Assembly: GCA_002391385.1 (NCBI GenBank)
Contig: DGEY01000085.1
Span: forward strand, 18,512-51,508
Source: Firmicutes bacterium UBA3914
Lineage (GTDB): Bacteria; Bacillota; Limnochordia; Darwinibacteriales; Darwinibacteriaceae
DNA: 32,997 nt
Direction: 5' to 3'
Under the pieces are notes generated by a model that was not told the DNA's origin, did no database searches, and saw only the letters and a list, made by a program, of their open reading frames with translations. Position 1 is the first letter of the stretch. Each line of letters begins with the position of its first letter. Position numbers and translations under genes: made by a program. Below, piece by piece: positions 25,509-32,926 of this stretch.

Positions 25509-26348
25509 ATGGACAAGATCAAGCTCTTTACAGACAGTGCATCGGATCTACCAGAGCTGTACCGCAAGCGGTATAACGTGGGAGTGATTCCCTTAACTGT
25601 CATCTTCGGCGAAGAGGAATATAAGGACGGGGTCACCCTCTCCATTGTGGATTTCTGGAAGAAGATGGCGGCAAGCAAAGAGCTGCCGGCCACCAACCAG
25701 GCCAACCCCCATGATTTCGTAGAGGCGTTCCAGCCCTATCTCGATGATGGGTATACCATCCTCTACATCGGCATTTCTGCCAAGCTCAGCGGCACGCTGC
25801 AGAGCGCCCACCTGGCCAAGGAAATCCTGCAGACGGACAAGATCCACATCTTCGACTCCAAATCTGCCTCCATCGGCGAGGCCCTTTTAGTGATCACCGC
25901 GGGAGAAATGCTCCAGGGGGGCCAGAGCCTGCCGGAAGTGCTGCAGCAGCTGGAAAGAGACCGCGCCAGCGCTGGAGCCTATTTCACCATCGACTCCCTA
26001 ACCCACCTGGTGAAAGGGGGACGCTTGACCAAAACCCAGGGACTGGTGGGCACCATGCTGAAGATCAAACCCATTTTGAAGATCACCCAGGAAGGAACCG
26101 TGGAAGTGGATGACAAGGTGCGTTCCACAAAAAAAGCCCTGCAGGCCTTGATCGACAAGGCTAAAGGGCATGGAATCGATTTTTCCCAGCGGCGAGTGGC
26201 GGTTGTCCACAGTTACGGCGCCGACGCCGTGGATGAGCTGAAGGCCCTGGTCCAAAAGGAACTTGGGCCCAAAGAGATCATTGAAGGACTAATCGGCCCC
26301 ACCGTGGGTACCCACGCCGGTCCCGGCGGGCTTGCTGTTTTCTTTTAG
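25509..26348 (+). CDS. DegV family fatty-acid-binding protein
   Basis: A 279-aa DegV/EDD fold protein that in Gram-positive bacteria binds fatty acids for the FakA kinase. Signatures: TDSASDLP at the start, GISAKLSGTLQSA, VKGGRLTKTQG and the C-terminal GPTVGTHAGPGGLAVFF. AAAGGATG precedes the ATG. The lipid bound is not visible. Its last 60 bases are also used antisense by the NUDIX gene. A promoter was not evident within the 130 bp upstream. Confidence 0.93.
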   Translation: MDKIKLFTDSASDLPELYRKRYNVGVIPLTVIFGEEEYKDGVTLSIVDFWKKMAASKELPATNQANPHDFVEAFQPYLDDGYTILYIGISAKLSGTLQSAHLAKEILQTDKIHIFDSKSASIGEALLVITAGEMLQGGQSLPEVLQQLERDRASAGAYFTIDSLTHLVKGGRLTKTQGLVGTMLKIKPILKITQEGTVEVDDKVRSTKKALQALIDKAKGHGIDFSQRRVAVVHSYGADAVDELKALVQKELGPKEIIEGLIGPTVGTHAGPGGLAVFF

Positions 26349-26714
26349 GCTCCTGGCGATGGGTACATTGGCGTCCGCCAGGTCGTACTCGTCCAGATCA
26401 GCCACGTCCACCCAGGCGTAAGCGGAATGGACCCGGAGGGTGATCTCTCCCCCGAGATGCCTGGCTAGGTAGGCGATGATCAAAAAGTCGCCGTGGTCGT
26501 AGTGGGCATGCACAGCCTGATAGATCTGCTCCACCTCTATCTGGATGCCCAGCTCTTCCTCGATCTCCCGAACCAGGCACTCCTCCGGGCTCTCTCCATT
26601 TTCCAGCTTACCGCCTGGAAACTCCCACTTGCCGGCCAGGGCCCCTTCTTTGCGCTGACACAGCAGTACCTCTTGGCCTTGCCGAATAACGGCTGCAATT
26701 ACAGGCAGCGGCAT
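26289..26714 (-). CDS. NUDIX hydrolase (MutT/8-oxo-dGTP diphosphatase type)
   Basis: A 141-aa protein from ATG 26714 with GGAGG 8 bases upstream; the longer reading to 26843 runs back into the tRNA region. The Nudix box is complete (G35-x5-E41-x7-R49-E50 and E53-E54-x-G56). IAAVIRQGQEVLLCQRKEGALAGKWEFPGGK at the N-terminus resembles MutT-type enzymes that clean oxidised nucleotides, but substrate cannot be fixed. The last 20 residues are encoded antisense to the conserved DegV C-terminus. Confidence 0.92.
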   Translation of the reverse strand: MPLPVIAAVIRQGQEVLLCQRKEGALAGKWEFPGGKLENGESPEECLVREIEEELGIQIEVEQIYQAVHAHYDHGDFLIIAYLARHLGGEITLRVHSAYAWVDVADLDEYDLADANVPIARSLKENSKPAGTGVGTHGGAD

Positions 26715-26761
26715 AGTGATGACCTCCAAACCTCTTCGTCCAGCCTGCAGCCGGCAACAGA

Positions 26762-26802
26762 AAAGCCAGTTCGGGCCTGAAGCTAGGCAGAACTGGCATT
26801 TT
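26762..26802 (-). terminator. Terminator after tRNA-fMet (possibly bidirectional)
   Basis: GCCAGTTC and GAACTGGC (26765-26772 with 26790-26797) form an 8-bp stem, followed on the - strand by TTTT. On the + strand ATTTT follows. It lies 12 bases after the tRNA 3' end. Confidence 0.8.
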
Positions 26803-26813
26803 GCTGGCAAATT

Positions 26814-26890
<77 letters not shown>

Positions 26891-26901
26891 TCACCGCTTA
26901 T

Positions 26902-26930
26902 ATCATAGCGCAGATTTTCCCGTTTGTCAA
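26902..26930 (-). promoter_or_regulatory. Promoter for tRNA-fMet
   Basis: On the - strand TTGACA (26930-26925) and TATGAT (26907-26902) are 17 bp apart, 11 bases before the tRNA 5' end. The trxA stop codon TGA lies inside the -35 element. Confidence 0.8.
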
Positions 26931-27247
26931 GAGAGCCATTTATCGAGCCTGGAAGCGATGATCTCCTTGGGCATTACACCCACTAGACGGTCCACTTCTT
27001 GGCCGTCCTTGAAGATGATCATGGTGGGAATGCTCATCACACCGTACTGACGGGCGGTGTACTGGTTGGCGTCCACATCCAGCTTGGCAATCTGGGCTTT
27101 ACCGGCATAGTCCTGGGCCAGTTCCTCCACGATGGGAGCGAGCATCCGGCACGGTGCGCACCAGCCTGCCCAGAAATCCACAAAAGATACGCCTTTATGA
27201 TCCAAGATCTTGCTCTGGAAATCCTGATCGGTCACTGTCATTGGCAT
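26927..27247 (-). CDS. trxA: Thioredoxin
   Basis: A 106-aa thioredoxin. The redox motif is W-C30-A-P-C33 (FWAGWCAPCRML), with Ala in place of the usual Gly. The cis-Pro is in SIPTMIIF, and D24-F-W at the strand before the active site is normal. It reduces protein disulfides in the cytoplasm. AGGAGG lies 7-8 bases before the ATG. The promoter carries a large palindrome that looks like a CsoR-type operator, described separately. Confidence 0.96.
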   Translation of the reverse strand: MPMTVTDQDFQSKILDHKGVSFVDFWAGWCAPCRMLAPIVEELAQDYAGKAQIAKLDVDANQYTARQYGVMSIPTMIIFKDGQEVDRLVGVMPKEIIASRLDKWLS

Positions 27248-27285
27248 TTTAGCATCCTCCTCAATCGAGAACTTCTTTCGTCTCT

Positions 27286-27314
27286 AGTATATACCCCCAC
27301 GGGGTATATGTCAA
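27286..27314 (-). promoter_or_regulatory. trxA promoter with a CsoR-type operator in its spacer
   Basis: On the - strand TTGACA (27314-27309) and TATACT (27291-27286) are 17 bp apart, a near-consensus promoter. The spacer is filled by a perfect inverted repeat, ATATACCCC and GGGGTATAT (27289-27297 and 27301-27309), around the triplet CAC. The TACCC/GGGTA type arms resemble sites of CsoR-family repressors (copper or persulfide sensors). No such repressor gene is in the window. Confidence 0.7.
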
Positions 27315-27318
27315 CCCC

Positions 27319-28002
27319 CTAGACAACCAGTTTTACCTGACAAGAGGGCTGGTTTTTGCAGACCAGCACGTCCCGGCCGTCTTCCCGGTTAACATACATG
27401 ACCGACCCGCAGGTGGGACAGCCGTAGATCAGCGGTTCGGGGTAGCTTAAGCTGCCCCGTCCCGCGGCGTAGTCCTGCAGATGCCGGAAGACCTCCACCA
27501 GGAGCAGCACATCTTCCCGGGCCCGGTGGGCATTGGCGTAGGCCCCGTCCAGGCGGAAATGGTACATTAGATTGCTGAGCCGATGGCTGCCGCCGCCCCC
27601 AGGGTAGATGGCTAGCTTGGGGAAAAGCGCCCTGCTGATGGCCAGAGTATCCAGGCCACCCTCACCCAGCTCCAAAAGGTTGTTGCGCCGGAACATGGCA
27701 TTGACAAAGCGCAGATCGAAGCTTAGGTTGTGGGCCACAGGGGTGCCCAGCCCAATAAACTCCCTGATCTCTGGAGCCACGGCCGCTTCCAGCGGTGCAT
27801 CCTTGAGATCAGCATCGGTCAGCCCGGTGAGCTCCACAATTTCCGGGAGCAGGGGCCTTTCCGGGTTGATCAGGGTTTCATACTGGGCCACCTCCCCGCT
27901 TTTGCTGAGCGCAAGCATGAAGATCTCGATAATGCGATCCCGCTCAGGATCTAGACCAGTTGTCTCCACATCCAGGAAAATCAGTCGATCCGAAATCTCA
28001 AT
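27319..28002 (-). CDS. DEDDh 3'-5' exonuclease (DnaQ-like) with C-terminal zinc-ribbon-like end
   Basis: A protein of about 227 aa. The exonuclease motifs are DVETTG (ExoI), HNLSFDLRFV (ExoII) and the HRAREDV segment (ExoIII, with His five residues before Asp). The C-terminal 35 residues have CPTCG and C-x5-C, a zinc-ribbon look. The first usual start codon is GTG 27969, but it lies after the catalytic Asp of ExoI. The frame is open to 28017, with AGGAGG at 28013-28008. The only codon at good distance is ATT 28002, so I place the start there. It sits just after trxA's divergent end, on the same strand upstream of it. Confidence 0.85.
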   Translation of the reverse strand: MEISDRLIFLDVETTGLDPERDRIIEIFMLALSKSGEVAQYETLINPERPLLPEIVELTGLTDADLKDAPLEAAVAPEIREFIGLGTPVAHNLSFDLRFVNAMFRRNNLLELGEGGLDTLAISRALFPKLAIYPGGGGSHRLSNLMYHFRLDGAYANAHRAREDVLLLVEVFRHLQDYAAGRGSLSYPEPLIYGCPTCGSVMYVNREDGRDVLVCKNQPSCQVKLVV

Positions 28003-28051
28003 CAGCCCCTCCTGAGCCTATACTTCCATTTTGATTTCTTCCCGGGCGATG

Positions 28052-28079
28052 AAAATCCCTCCACCTAACATGGAGGGAT
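28052..28079 (-). terminator. Terminator after the DUF438 gene
   Basis: On the - strand ATCCCTCCA pairs with TGGAGGGAT (28079-28071 with 28063-28055) around a 7-base loop, then TTTTC. It lies 18 bases after the stop codon of the DUF438 gene. Confidence 0.75.
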
Positions 28080-28096
28080 AGTCGGAAGTGACTGAT

Positions 28097-29317
28097 TTAA
28101 CTTTCGTAGTCGTAGATGCGTTTTTCGCCCGTGATCTTCTTGATCTCAGCGATGTTCTGGGTCACTTCCAGAGTGCCCCGATAGCGGCCCTGGCTGTCGC
28201 GCACCGCGAAGTAGCGGATGTGCACCAGCATATCCTTCATGGGAATCCAAAATTCCGCCACGTCTCTGCGCCCGCTCTTGAAATCATCCAGGATCCGCTC
28301 AACAACTCCCATACTGCTGGGCGGATGGCAGAGCTGCACTTTGCGGCCGATGGCGGCCCTGGTGCGTTCAAAGATGCGCTCCGGACCTAAGGAGAAGAAA
28401 GCTACTTCATCATTCTCATCCACAAAGGTGAGATCCACGGGTAGGTGGCTGAAGATCAGATTGAGCTGCTCAGGTGTGAGGGCACCAACTTCCAGTTCAA
28501 TGGCACCACCTGTAGCCGTTCTAGCCTCTGCTTCTTTGCTCTTATACACAGTGGCCAGGGGATCTTTGAACTGGGCCCCGATTTCCCGCCACTCATCCTG
28601 CGTAAAGGTCTCGCGGCAAAGCGGGAAGAGGATGTTTTCCTCCTTGTAGATCATCTCGGACACATCTGCCAGGGCCGGCAGCACAATATTGCCGATGTCC
28701 GCGGCCAGCTGGGCTCCTGACAGTTTTTCCTGAGCCTTGGCGATAACCTGAGTCACTTCCTTTAAGGCTGCCCGAATCTCATCGTGCTTGCCCCACATGA
28801 CCATGGGCGGTCCACTGATGCCGTAGCGCTCCAGGTATGGGAAAAGGACGTTTTCCTTCTTGGCGTAGTGTTTATCCACTTCCAGCAGCTGCTGGTGTTT
28901 AGCGGCCCAGGCTGCGAGCTGGGCCGAATGATCTGCTCCATCTGGAGCTGAACTGATCTGGTCCAGAATGCCGCGGATCTCTTCCACAAGCGCGCCAGTT
29001 TTCTTGTTGAACTCCTTGAGGTCGTGCAGGGCTTCTTCCGCGGGATCCTGCGGGGCAGCCGCGCCGGTCAACTGCTTTTCCAGGGAATCTCTGAAGACCG
29101 CCACATGGACATCGCAGAGCCTTTGAATCTCTTCCACCGGCATGCCCTCATTGATCAGGGCCTGCTCGATTTCCCCAATTTCCGCCGGCCCCACCTGGGC
29201 CAAAAGATCAGCAAAGCGGCTTTTGACCTCTTCCACATCGGCTCCGGCATGGATGTCGCGGATAATACCCTTCAGAATCTCCTGGCGGTGTTTGCGGTTG
29301 GCAATCAATTCACTCAT
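28097..29317 (-). CDS. DUF438 - hemerythrin - PAS domain protein
   Basis: A 406-aa cytoplasmic protein with no membrane segment. Residues about 10-75 are a DUF438 region (ILKGIIRDIHAGADVEEVKSRF). A hemerythrin/HHE four-helix domain spans about 95-245, with His/Glu pairs in KHYAKKENVLFPYLERY, WGKHDEI and YKEENILFPLC that could bind a di-iron centre. A PAS domain fills about 270-395 (LPVDLTFVDENDEVAFFS, CHPP near the middle). Proteins of this build are usually proposed to sense O2, NO or redox state in anaerobes. AGGAGG is 12 bases before the ATG. It is a single-gene unit. Confidence 0.93.
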   Translation of the reverse strand: MSELIANRKHRQEILKGIIRDIHAGADVEEVKSRFADLLAQVGPAEIGEIEQALINEGMPVEEIQRLCDVHVAVFRDSLEKQLTGAAAPQDPAEEALHDLKEFNKKTGALVEEIRGILDQISSAPDGADHSAQLAAWAAKHQQLLEVDKHYAKKENVLFPYLERYGISGPPMVMWGKHDEIRAALKEVTQVIAKAQEKLSGAQLAADIGNIVLPALADVSEMIYKEENILFPLCRETFTQDEWREIGAQFKDPLATVYKSKEAEARTATGGAIELEVGALTPEQLNLIFSHLPVDLTFVDENDEVAFFSLGPERIFERTRAAIGRKVQLCHPPSSMGVVERILDDFKSGRRDVAEFWIPMKDMLVHIRYFAVRDSQGRYRGTLEVTQNIAEIKKITGEKRIYDYES

Positions 29318-29497
29318 TAAATGACCTTACCTCCTGTGTTTAGCATAGCCAAATGTTTAGTCCACTAATTATAAGTTTTCCACTTAGTATCTATTCACCC
29401 TCTCCTAGGAATTTCCTCCTTGCCGATGGTAATTTTCTGGGTTGTTTTGCTAAGGGCAGGGTAATCTAGTATTGAAAGACGGAAAAGGGGGTTTCTG
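29318..29497. other. Divergent intergenic region between the DUF438 gene and the coat genes
   Basis: The 180-bp region holds both upstream regions. For the DUF438 gene (- strand) a TATAAT lies at 29373-29368 without a good -35, flanked by two TCCACT repeats at 29361 and 29379, 18 bp apart. I could not recognise a convincing sporulation-sigma promoter for the coat genes. Confidence 0.45.
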
Positions 29498-29776
29498 ATG
29501 TATCGCGAAGGATATACACAGCAGTATCGCATGGGGCAGCCTCCCAGAGTACTGTCTACCAAAGACTGCAACTACCTCACGGATGCGCTGTCTTGGGAAC
29601 TGCTGGCGTCGAAGAAGGCCCACTTCCTGGCCAGTCAGTGCTCGGACCAGCAGATCAAGCATCAGCTGGAGCAGATCAGCCAGCTGCATCAAACGCACTA
29701 CGATATTCTGCTCAACCAGCTGAACAACACGGAGCACGACCATGACCATTTCGGCTACCAAGGCTACAGGCAGTAA
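29498..29776 (+). CDS. CotF-like spore coat protein (92 aa)
   Basis: A 92-aa protein. The core (LSTKDCNYLTDALSWELLAS, then HQLEQISQLHQTHYDILLNQL) is a helical pair typical of the CotF / coat F family. The N-terminus is Tyr- and Gln-rich, and the C-terminus ends in His-Asp-rich HDHDHFGYQ. GGGGG precedes the ATG 7 bases away. It pairs with a second CotF-like gene 12 bp downstream. Expression in the mother cell is inferred, because no sigma-E or sigma-K box is clear. Confidence 0.78.
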   Translation: MYREGYTQQYRMGQPPRVLSTKDCNYLTDALSWELLASKKAHFLASQCSDQQIKHQLEQISQLHQTHYDILLNQLNNTEHDHDHFGYQGYRQ

Positions 29777-29788
29777 AGGAGGGACACC

Positions 29789-30190
29789 ATGAACAGCCAC
29801 AACCGCCCCTACGGAAGCTATCAACCGCGCTTTCAGGGCTCGGCGAGCCCAACCATAAAAAACCCCAGCACCCAGGTGCAGCAGGGCACTCAGTTTAACG
29901 ATCGGGACTGCCTCAATGATATGCTGGCCACCGAGAAATGGCTGACCGATGGCTTTAATGTGTTTGCCCGGGAAGCCAGCCACCAGACTCTGCACAACGA
30001 GGTGATGCGCATCCTCAATGAGACCCACCAGGCGGCGCGGGATGTGTTCAACCTCATGTTTGAAAAGGGCTGGTATTCACTCCATCCTGAGCAGCCCAGT
30101 CAGGTGGCCAAGGAGTATCAGAAATTCCAGGGCTACGAAAGCCAGCTGCCCCATCAATCGGGAGGGATGTACCAACCCAGACAGTTCTAG
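29789..30190 (+). CDS. CotF-like spore coat protein (133 aa)
   Basis: A 133-aa protein with a polar N-terminal tail (about 1-35) and the CotF-type helical core NDMLATEKWLTDGFNVFARE and HNEVMRILNETHQAARDVFNLM. MFEKGWYSLHPE then ends the fold, and the C-terminus is Gln- and Tyr-rich. AAAGGAGGG lies upstream of the ATG. With its smaller neighbour it probably makes a paired coat component. A terminator follows directly. Confidence 0.85.
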   Translation: MNSHNRPYGSYQPRFQGSASPTIKNPSTQVQQGTQFNDRDCLNDMLATEKWLTDGFNVFAREASHQTLHNEVMRILNETHQAARDVFNLMFEKGWYSLHPEQPSQVAKEYQKFQGYESQLPHQSGGMYQPRQF

Positions 30191-30227
30191 AAAAAAAGAG
30201 GCTGCCCTTTACTGTGCAGCCTCTTCC
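30190..30227. terminator. Bidirectional terminator between the coat genes and tkt
   Basis: AAGAGGCTGC (30196-30205) and GCAGCCTCTT (30216-30225) form a 10-bp stem. On the - strand it is followed by a run of T, ending tkt. On the + strand it follows the coat gene stop immediately, with only a short TTCC tract. Confidence 0.88.
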
Positions 30228-30233
30228 TATCTG

Positions 30234-32207
30234 CTATTTCACCATACTCTGGATCCGCTCCACCAAGGCATCCACGCTGAAGCCAAGGTATTCCGCGACC
30301 TGCTTACCCGGGCCGCTGGCACCGAAGCGATCCAGGCCGTACACCTCCACCCTGCCCTTGGGGTTGATGGAGTACCAGCCCGTGGCCACGCCCAGCTCAA
30401 TGGCTAAAGTGGGCACATCCTCGGGGATCAGCTTGCGCCGATAGGCTTCATCCTGCTTGAGGAAGAGCCCCCGGTTGGGCACGGAAACGACCCGCACGCC
30501 CAAGCCTGGTTTTTCCACCTTTTCCGCGGCCTGCAGCGCCAAGCTCACTTCGCTGCCCGCGGCCACCAAGACGATGGCCAGATCCTCCTGCTCTTCCCGG
30601 ATCACATAGGCACCCTTGGTGAAATCCCAGCCCTGGGGTTTTTTCAGCATGGGTAGGCTCTGGCGGGTCAAAACCAAGGCGGTGGGCCCATCTTGGCGCT
30701 TCATGGCCTGGACCCAGCTCCAGGCGGTTTCCTCCGCGTCCGCCGGGCGGTAAACCGCCAGGTTGGGGATGAGCCGCAGGGACTCTGTGGTTTCCACCGG
30801 TTGATGGGTAGGCCCGTCCTCCCCCACGTATACGGAGTCGTGGGTGAGAATGTAGACCACAGGCAGTTTCATCAAGGCCGCCAGGCGCATACTGCCCCGC
30901 ATGTAGTCGGAAAACACGAGGAAGGTCGCGCCAAAGACCCGGAAATGGCCATAGAGGGCTAAACCGTTGAGGACGGCAGCCATACCGTGCTCCCGCACGC
31001 CGAAACTGAAGTTGCGGCCGCTGAAATCACCGGCCTTGATCACGCCCTCGCCATGGAGGAACGAGTTGTTCGACGGCGCCAGGTCAGCTGAACCGCCCAC
31101 CAAGTTGGGTACCTTGCGGGCGATGGCGTTCAGCACCTGCCCGCTGGCGGCCCGGGTGGCCATGTTGGCATCTGGACCAAACATGGTGAGGATATCGCTC
31201 AGATCAGGCAGGGTGCCGCTGAGCCAGGAGTTCCACTCCTCCGCGAGCTGTGGGTATTCCTGCGCCCAGCGCTCGAACAGTTCCTTCCACTCCGCCTCCA
31301 GCTGCCTGCCCCGCTGCCGCATCTTCTCGGGCAGATCCTGGAGCTCTTCGGGGATGTAGAAATCCTGGTCCACAGGCAGTCCCAAAGCCTGCTTCAGTCC
31401 CGCAACTTCTTCAGCGCCCAGCGGTGCTCCGTGGGTTTCAGCGAGGCCAGCTTTGGTGGGCGCGCCCTTGGCGATGGTCGTACGGGCAATGATCAAAGTG
31501 GGCTGCTCTTGGTTTTCCTTGGCCTGGGCAATCACTTTTTGCAGCTCAGGGATGTTGTGACCATCAACTTCCAAAACCTGCCACCCATAGGCCTGATAGC
31601 GTGTCTTGACGCATTCGGTAAAGGCCAAATCGGTTGATCCTTCAATGGTGATGCGGTTGGAGTCGTAGATGGCGATGAGCTTGCCCAGCTTCAGATGGCC
31701 AGCCAAGGAGGAAGCCTCGGAGCTGACACCTTCCATCAGATCTCCATCACCGCACAACACATATGTATAATGGTCAACCACCTCAAACCCGGGGCGGTTA
31801 AAGCGGGCCGCGGCCATGCGCTCGCCGATGGCCATACCCACCGCATTGGCAATGCCCTGTCCCAAGGGTCCGGTGGTTGTCTCCACTCCGTCGGTGTCAC
31901 CGTATTCCGGGTGGCCGGGCGTGTTGGACCCCAGCTGCCGGAAGTTCTTGATGTCATCAAGGGAAACTTGATAGCCCGAAAGATGCAGCAGGGAATAAAG
32001 GAGCATGGACGCGTGGCCACCGGAAAGGATGAAGCGGTCACGGTTGGGCCACTTGGAATTGGCCGGATTATGCTTGAGGAAGTCAAAATAAAGCACTGCG
32101 CCCACATCAGCCAGACCCAGGGGTGCTCCCGGGTGGCCCGAATTGGCCTTCTGCACTGCGTCCGCAGCCAAGCCGCGAATTACATTGGCGATCTTCTGCA
32201 GATCCAT
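30234..32207 (-). CDS. tkt: Transketolase
   Basis: A 657-aa full-length transketolase of the pentose phosphate pathway. The TPP motif is GDGDLMEGVSSEA with the NS-type end YDSNRITIEG. The sequence also shows ANSGHPGAPLG, LSGGHASMLLYS, TGPLGQG, the pyrimidine-domain GVREHGM and THDSVYVGEDGPTHQP. I chose ATG 32207 with AGGTGG 5 bases upstream; an in-frame GTG at 32216 lies inside that site. It follows pduL by 18 bp, so the two form an operon. It ends at a strong terminator. Confidence 0.96.
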   Translation of the reverse strand: MDLQKIANVIRGLAADAVQKANSGHPGAPLGLADVGAVLYFDFLKHNPANSKWPNRDRFILSGGHASMLLYSLLHLSGYQVSLDDIKNFRQLGSNTPGHPEYGDTDGVETTTGPLGQGIANAVGMAIGERMAAARFNRPGFEVVDHYTYVLCGDGDLMEGVSSEASSLAGHLKLGKLIAIYDSNRITIEGSTDLAFTECVKTRYQAYGWQVLEVDGHNIPELQKVIAQAKENQEQPTLIIARTTIAKGAPTKAGLAETHGAPLGAEEVAGLKQALGLPVDQDFYIPEELQDLPEKMRQRGRQLEAEWKELFERWAQEYPQLAEEWNSWLSGTLPDLSDILTMFGPDANMATRAASGQVLNAIARKVPNLVGGSADLAPSNNSFLHGEGVIKAGDFSGRNFSFGVREHGMAAVLNGLALYGHFRVFGATFLVFSDYMRGSMRLAALMKLPVVYILTHDSVYVGEDGPTHQPVETTESLRLIPNLAVYRPADAEETAWSWVQAMKRQDGPTALVLTRQSLPMLKKPQGWDFTKGAYVIREEQEDLAIVLVAAGSEVSLALQAAEKVEKPGLGVRVVSVPNRGLFLKQDEAYRRKLIPEDVPTLAIELGVATGWYSINPKGRVEVYGLDRFGASGPGKQVAEYLGFSVDALVERIQSMVK

Positions 32208-32225
32208 ACATACCACCTCTCTCGT

Positions 32226-32813
32226 TTAGTCGCGTAATACCTCCACCAACTGGCCGTTGTTGAGCATGGCGGCATTTGCCTCATCTGTGTCGATGTGCAT
32301 CTCCAGCACGAAATCATCCCGTACCCGAATCAAGACGTTATCAAAGACCAGGCCCCGTTCGCCGCCAACGCGCACGGACACGATGTCTTTGTCCTTCACG
32401 CCGAAGGCTTCCGCATCGGCAGAATTCATGTGGATATGGCGCTGTGCGATGATCACGCCCTTGTCCAGCTCCACTGTGCCCTTGGGGCCGATGAGCTTAA
32501 TGCCTGGAGACTCAGCCAAATACCCGGAATCCCGGACCGGCGGCTGCAAGCCCAACGCAAAAGCGTCGGTGCGCGATACTTCCACCTGCGTCTCCTTCCT
32601 TACGGGACCTAAAATCCGGACATTTTTAAGGGCAGACTTCGGGCCTTCGATGGTAAGCGTCTCTTCGGCCGCGAACTGCCCGGTCTGGGACAGATCCTTG
32701 CGCACAGTCAGTTGATACCCGGGGCCAAACAGCGCCTCCAGGTGCTCTTGAGATAGATGGATGTGTCTGTTGGAGATTCCCACTGGTACTTTTCCTAAAA
32801 CGGTTCTTGCCAA
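32226..32813 (-). CDS. pduL: PduL-type phosphate acyltransferase (phosphotransacetylase)
   Basis: A 195-aa enzyme that interconverts acyl-CoA and acyl phosphate. PduL hallmarks are the metal-binding His pair SNRHIHLS, the second AQRHIHMNSADA with the same type of His, and DEANAAMLNNG near the end. The start is TTG 32813, because AAGGGAG is 8 bases before it; an in-frame GTG at 32822 overlaps that site. No encapsulation peptide extension is seen at the N-terminus, and no microcompartment shell genes are in view, so it is probably a cytosolic housekeeping version for acetate metabolism. It is the first gene of the pduL-tkt operon. Confidence 0.93.
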   Translation of the reverse strand: MARTVLGKVPVGISNRHIHLSQEHLEALFGPGYQLTVRKDLSQTGQFAAEETLTIEGPKSALKNVRILGPVRKETQVEVSRTDAFALGLQPPVRDSGYLAESPGIKLIGPKGTVELDKGVIIAQRHIHMNSADAEAFGVKDKDIVSVRVGGERGLVFDNVLIRVRDDFVLEMHIDTDEANAAMLNNGQLVEVLRD

Positions 32814-32885
32814 ATACCCCACTCCCTTTTTTGTTGTTACCGGCTAACTACTTAGACAGGTACCGGGGAATTCCTGCCCACCCTA

Positions 32886-32914
32886 TTGACCAAACCCCGT
32901 TCCTGTGCTAAGAT
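32886..32914 (+). promoter_or_regulatory. Promoter for tRNA-Trp
   Basis: TTGACC (32886-32891) and TAAGAT (32909-32914) are 17 bp apart, 12 bases before the tRNA 5' end. The -10 is imperfect; GATAAT at 32912-32917 is an alternative with a long spacer. Confidence 0.6.
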
Positions 32915-32926
32915 AATAACTGTCGC

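Noticed and set aside
29361..29384. TCCACT direct repeats as an operator for a known regulator
   Set aside because: Two 6-base repeats 18 bp apart match no Fnr, Rex or other operator I know. It is noted within the intergenic entry only.
32851..32870. Imperfect palindrome CAGG...CCTG upstream of pduL
   Set aside because: The arms match at only a few bases, and no promoter can be aligned with it.
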